Source: JAGVPT01 sp964642725 (GTDB lineage Bacteria; Bacteroidota; Ignavibacteria; UBA10030; UBA8401). From it: 64,000 nucleotides of DNA. The translations under genes and the position numbers were made by a program. Below are positions 61,327 to 64,000 of the stretch, one piece after another; position 1 is the stretch's first letter, and each line of letters starts with the position of its first letter. Under the pieces are notes generated by a model. The model was not told the origin of the DNA. It saw only the letters and a list, made by a program, of their open reading frames with translations, and ran no database searches. The DNA is taken from positions 23,768-87,767 of the forward strand of contig CAZXQG010000010.1 in assembly GCA_964642725.1 (NCBI GenBank), read 5' to 3'.

Positions 61327-62043
61327 CTACCAGTCTTTTTCTACACTGCCCTTGACAACCTGTTTTTTGTGAAGCTGCTTCTGGACATTTTTCTCGTCGT
61401 TCTTTAACGCGTCGAGAATCCGTTCGGCGTCTGCACGAGACATCTGTTTCTCTTGTTGCTGCTGATTTTGCTGCTGTTGTTGATTTTGCTTTTGTTGATC
61501 CTGCTTGTCTTTGTCCTGCTTGTCTTTGTCCTGCTGTTTCTTCTGCTGATCCTTCTGTTGGTTCTTGTCGTTTTTATTTTGCTTGTTCTCCTGCTTCTTT
61601 TGCTGCTGCTGCTGCCTCAACATCTTCTCGGCATAGGCGAGATTATACTTCGTCTCTTCGTCGTCCGGAATAAGTTTCAGTGAACGTTTGTATTCATCGA
61701 TGCTTTCCTGATAACTTTTCCTCTCAAGATGCGCATTGCCGATATTGTGGTGGAGCTGTGCTTGCACTTTTGGTGCGTTTGTCTTTGTAAGAGCATTCTG
61801 GTAATTCTGAACCGCTTCATCGTACCGCTGCTGTTTGTACAATGCGTCGCCAAGGTCGAAATAGCCCTGCATCACCTGGTTATCTTTTTCCAGCGACTTC
61901 CGGTACTCCGCTTCAGCATCGGCGAACTTCTGGTCTTTGTAGAGAGCATTGCCGTCGCTAATATGCGACCGCACTGTCTGGGCTGCGGCAAGCGAACTCA
62001 AGCATGCAGTCAGTAAGAGAAGCCTGTAAATAAAGGAATTCAT
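61327..62043 (-). CDS. batC: BatC: TPR protein with Gln/Lys-rich low-complexity tail
   Basis: A 238-residue exported protein. ATG 62043 gives a leader (FIYRLLLLTACLSSLAAAQ); a longer frame overlaps batB and is rejected. Residues about 25 to 145 are TPR units (NALYKDQKFADAEAEYRKSL, QVMQGYFDLGDALYKQQRYDE, IDEYKRSLKLIPDDEETKYNLA). About residues 145-200 are almost only Gln, Lys, Asp and Asn, followed by a short acidic C-terminal helix. BatC in other Bacteroidota has the same TPR-plus-low-complexity layout. It probably scaffolds the BatA/B/D proteins. Confidence 0.85.
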   Translation of the reverse strand: MNSFIYRLLLLTACLSSLAAAQTVRSHISDGNALYKDQKFADAEAEYRKSLEKDNQVMQGYFDLGDALYKQQRYDEAVQNYQNALTKTNAPKVQAQLHHNIGNAHLERKSYQESIDEYKRSLKLIPDDEETKYNLAYAEKMLRQQQQQKKQENKQNKNDKNQQKDQQKKQQDKDKQDKDKQDQQKQNQQQQQNQQQQEKQMSRADAERILDALKNDEKNVQKQLHKKQVVKGSVEKDW

Positions 62044-62050
62044 TATTATT

Positions 62051-62108
62051 AGTGACTGGTCCTTAGTTCTGTGTCCATTGCTGATTGTTGATTGATCATT
62101 GTTTATTA
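62051..62108. repeat. Heptamer array between batB and batC
   Basis: Units AGTGACT, GGTCCTT, AGTTCTG, TGTCCAT and then ATTGCTG, ATTGTTG, ATTGATC, ATTGTTT keep a 7-base period. The right part runs into the last codons and stop of batB, so the repeat is partly coding. Confidence 0.75.
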
Positions 62109-63151
62109 TCGACAACAATTCCTTTAAATGGATTAATCTTTTCCAGCCATGGAATCTTCTTATCGGACAACAATACTTCAATGAGCAGCAAAATCAGTGC
62201 TAATCCTATAAAATACTGAAATTGGTCTTCAAAATCAGTGAATTGTTTTGTCCCGAATTCGCTCTTTTGCAGCGCATTCACTTGCTTATAGATTGCATCC
62301 AATTCATCCTGGTTGTTCGTCGCCCGGTAATACTTCCCATTCCCAAGTGTCGCAATTTTTTGAAGCGTCGTCTCATCGAGTTTTGTCAAAACAACATTTC
62401 CGGCACGATCACGCTTGAAATCGACCTGATGTCCGCTTGCGTCATAGATTGGAATCGGCGCTCCCGCGGGCGAACCCATGCCGATGGTATAGATCAGCAC
62501 GCCTTTCTTTCCCGCTTCTTCCGCCTGAGAGATTCCGTCCCCTTCGTTATCCTCTCCGTCGGTGATAATAATGAGAACTTTTTTAGTCGGCGCATTCGAG
62601 TTAAACGACTTCATCGCCTGTTCCACAGCCGTCCCGATGGCGGTCCCCGGGGTCGGCACCGACTCGACATCAACGACGTCTAAAAACAGATTGGCTGCGC
62701 TATAATCCGTTGTCAGCGGAAATTGCACGTAACTCTCGCCGGAGAAAATAATCAACCCAATCCGGTCGCCGCCGAGCCGGTTAATGAGATTGCCGATTTC
62801 ATACTTAGCCTTCGCGAGGCGGTTCGGCTTGACATCCTCCGCTTTCATTGAAAGAGAGACGTCGAGCGCGATAAAAATATCGACCCCTTCCTGTTTCACT
62901 TCCTCCTGACGTATGCCGACTTGCGGGTTCGCCAGCCCCACAACAATCGACGAAATTGCTGCCAGCAGGAGCAGTGATTTCACCGTACTTTTCGCCCGGC
63001 TCGATTCCGAGGCGAGCCGCTCAAACATTCCGGCGGATGAAAATTTCTCCCTCGCCTCCCTCCGCTTCCTGCCGACAAACCAGAAAAGTGCAACGGTCAG
63101 CGGAACAAGCGCAAGCCAATACAAATATTCATAGTGTGCAAAACGTATCAT
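62096..63151 (-). CDS. batB: BatB: VWA-domain membrane protein
   Basis: A 351-residue membrane protein. Two N-terminal helices (LYWLALVPLTVALFWFVG and LLLLAAISSIVVGLANPQVG) are followed by a von Willebrand A domain (about 85-295). Its metal site is complete: DVSLSMKAED (Asp-x-Ser-x-Ser), the Thr in PTPGTAIGTA and the Asp in IIITDGEDNEG. A C-terminal helix (YFIGLALILLLIEVLLS) anchors the other end. The domain faces the periplasm, as in other Bat proteins. Next to batA and batC on the same strand, with heptamer arrays in both gaps. Confidence 0.93.
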   Translation of the reverse strand: MIRFAHYEYLYWLALVPLTVALFWFVGRKRREAREKFSSAGMFERLASESSRAKSTVKSLLLLAAISSIVVGLANPQVGIRQEEVKQEGVDIFIALDVSLSMKAEDVKPNRLAKAKYEIGNLINRLGGDRIGLIIFSGESYVQFPLTTDYSAANLFLDVVDVESVPTPGTAIGTAVEQAMKSFNSNAPTKKVLIIITDGEDNEGDGISQAEEAGKKGVLIYTIGMGSPAGAPIPIYDASGHQVDFKRDRAGNVVLTKLDETTLQKIATLGNGKYYRATNNQDELDAIYKQVNALQKSEFGTKQFTDFEDQFQYFIGLALILLLIEVLLSDKKIPWLEKINPFKGIVVDNKQ

Positions 63152-63152
63152 G

Positions 63153-63201
63153 AGTTCTTAGTCCGTTGTCCGTAGATCGTAGTCCGTTGTCCGTAGTTGG
63201 C
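63153..63201. repeat. Heptamer array between batA and batB
   Basis: Seven 7-base units (AGTTCTT, AGTCCGT, TGTCCGT, AGATCGT, AGTCCGT, TGTCCGT, AGTTGGC) start two bases after the batB start codon, on the upstream side. They share the AGTnnnn pattern with the arrays at 15586 and 19284. Confidence 0.92.
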
Positions 63202-63299
63202 GAGGTTAACGGACTCTTCTTCATCCGCTGCAAGTGATTCTCGCCGAATCTTCGCTCGAATAGCGGGAGTTTGCAACGAAGAATGGATTCTTTTCATGC

Positions 63300-64000
63300 T
63301 TACGGCAACTTTCTTAACCAAGTTTTCGATATTCCAACGTCAACCATCAACAGAAACAACGCGAGGCCGGCGTAAGAATAAAACAGTTCACTGAACCGTC
63401 TGTAGGAGCGAACTTCAATCCGTGTCTTTTCAAGCCGGTCAATTTCCTTGTAGATTTTGTCCAATGTCGTATTATCGGTTGCACGAAAATATTTTCCATC
63501 CGTCAGCGCCGCGATTTTGGTCAGTGCGTTCTCATCAAGATCCACCGGCATCATTTGGTAGCGGATTCCAAACGGCGTTTGGGCGGGATACGGCGCTTCG
63601 CCAATTGTTCCCATTCCCACGGTATAAACGCGTATTCCGTACGACGCGGCGATTTGCGCTGCAGTGATCGGGTCGATTTCACCCCGGTTGTTTACGCCGT
63701 CGGTTAGCAGAATGATGACCTTACTTTTTGCTTTGCTCTCTTTCAAACGGTTCACGGCATTAGCAATTCCGAGCCCGATGGCAGTGCCGTCTTCAATCAT
63801 GCCTGGCTTGACCGGCTTGAGAAGATTTTTCAGGACGGCATAGTCGACGGTGAGAGGGCATTGCGTAAAACTTTCCGACGAAAAAATGACAAGCCCGATG
63901 CGGTCGTTCGTTCGCCCGCTGATGAACTCCTGCGCAACAGCCTTCGCGGCTTCGATGCGGTTCGGGTGAAAATCCTCCGCGAGCATACTGCCAGAAATAT
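63300..64000 (-). CDS. batA: BatA: VWA-domain membrane protein (5' part missing)
   Basis: The gene enters from the right edge; 233 codons of its 3' part are seen. The frame continues past an internal ATG at 63986 into ISGSM, the end of the VWA metal motif (Asp-x-Ser-x-Ser), so the true start is outside. Visible are LTVDYAVLKNLLKPVKPGM, EDGTAIGLGIANAVNRL with the metal Thr, VIILLTDGVNNRGEIDP with the Asp, and a C-terminal membrane helix (YAGLALFLLMVDVGIS). It is first of the batA-B-C-D-E run and should act with BatB. The pattern, including the order of motifs, is close to BatB. Confidence 0.9.
   Translation of the reverse strand, partial: ISGSMLAEDFHPNRIEAAKAVAQEFISGRTNDRIGLVIFSSESFTQCPLTVDYAVLKNLLKPVKPGMIEDGTAIGLGIANAVNRLKESKAKSKVIILLTDGVNNRGEIDPITAAQIAASYGIRVYTVGMGTIGEAPYPAQTPFGIRYQMMPVDLDENALTKIAALTDGKYFRATDNTTLDKIYKEIDRLEKTRIEVRSYRRFSELFYSYAGLALFLLMVDVGISKTWLRKLP

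Noticed and set aside
62044..62181. Upstream extension of the batC gene
   Set aside because: It overlaps the batB 3' end; the signal peptide begins at ATG 62043.
1..64000. CRISPR arrays, tRNA or rRNA genes, prophage
   Set aside because: No regular repeat-spacer pattern of 25-40 bases, no cloverleaf or rRNA sequence and no phage structural gene was recognised; the only tandem repeats have a 7-bp period.

Overview
The window is a 64 kb piece of chromosome from a Gram-negative bacterium, most likely of the FCB group near Ignavibacteriota/Chlorobiota/Kapabacteria (inference). The support is a secreted protein with a type IX secretion C-terminal sorting domain, a batABCDE operon, a PafA-type alkaline phosphatase, a bacterial group II geranylgeranylglyceryl-phosphate synthase, mitochondrial-type aconitase, an NfeD-slipin pair and many Gly-Ile/Val-rich outer-membrane barrels. 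Most of the window is ordinary chromosomal backbone. I see no prophage, CRISPR array, rRNA, tRNA or intact transposase.

Layout. 1-5.3 kb (minus strand): a truncated outer-membrane barrel gene, a large exported protein, a DUF3467 protein and a TPR protein. 5.8-8.4 kb: NfeD-type membrane protease with slipin, then a bacilliredoxin. 8.4-11.1 kb: a four-helix-bundle gene boxed in by 7-bp repeat arrays, then aconitase. 11.2-21.2 kb (plus strand): clpS, a thioredoxin-like protein, alaS, GGGP synthase, gmhA, ybaB-recR, two small lipoproteins, pheA and ftsX. 21.4-24.9 kb: sdhCDAB. 25.0-25.9 kb: a small zinc-ribbon-like protein and an orphan pilin-like protein behind a sigma-54-type promoter. 26.0-38.8 kb (minus): a CHASE2-adenylate cyclase downstream of a tight five-gene run that holds three CsgG-like envelope proteins, an outer-membrane barrel and a 1470-residue type IX cargo protein. 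39-45 kb: an SDR enzyme, a rhodanese and DUF4395 pair split by a MITE, a run of small membrane proteins with a winged-helix regulator, and ferritin. 45.4-57 kb: glycogen phosphorylase, PafA-like phosphatase, divergent 5'-nucleotidase, a P-loop protein, a BamA/TamA-type barrel, an organophosphate-type MFS transporter and transketolase. 57-64 kb (minus): two tandem NarL-type response regulators and the batABCDE operon, with batA cut by the right edge.

The most interesting signals are not single genes. (1) At least eight intergenic arrays share an exact 7-bp period, and five of them share the unit AGTnnnn; they sit at several operon junctions, including three successive junctions of the bat operon. 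(2) A 172-bp palindromic MITE-like element lies between the DUF4395 and rhodanese genes; removing it with one TA copy rebuilds a stop codon and a normal operon spacing. (3) The cyclase/CsgG/type IX cargo cluster at 26-38.8 kb looks like an envelope system for which I know no described function. (4) A perfect 19-bp inverted repeat with a GGCGCAAAG core has relatives at two other intergenic sites.

Start codons below were chosen by ribosome-binding site, signal peptide and neighbour overlap, so several genes are shorter than their longest open frame.
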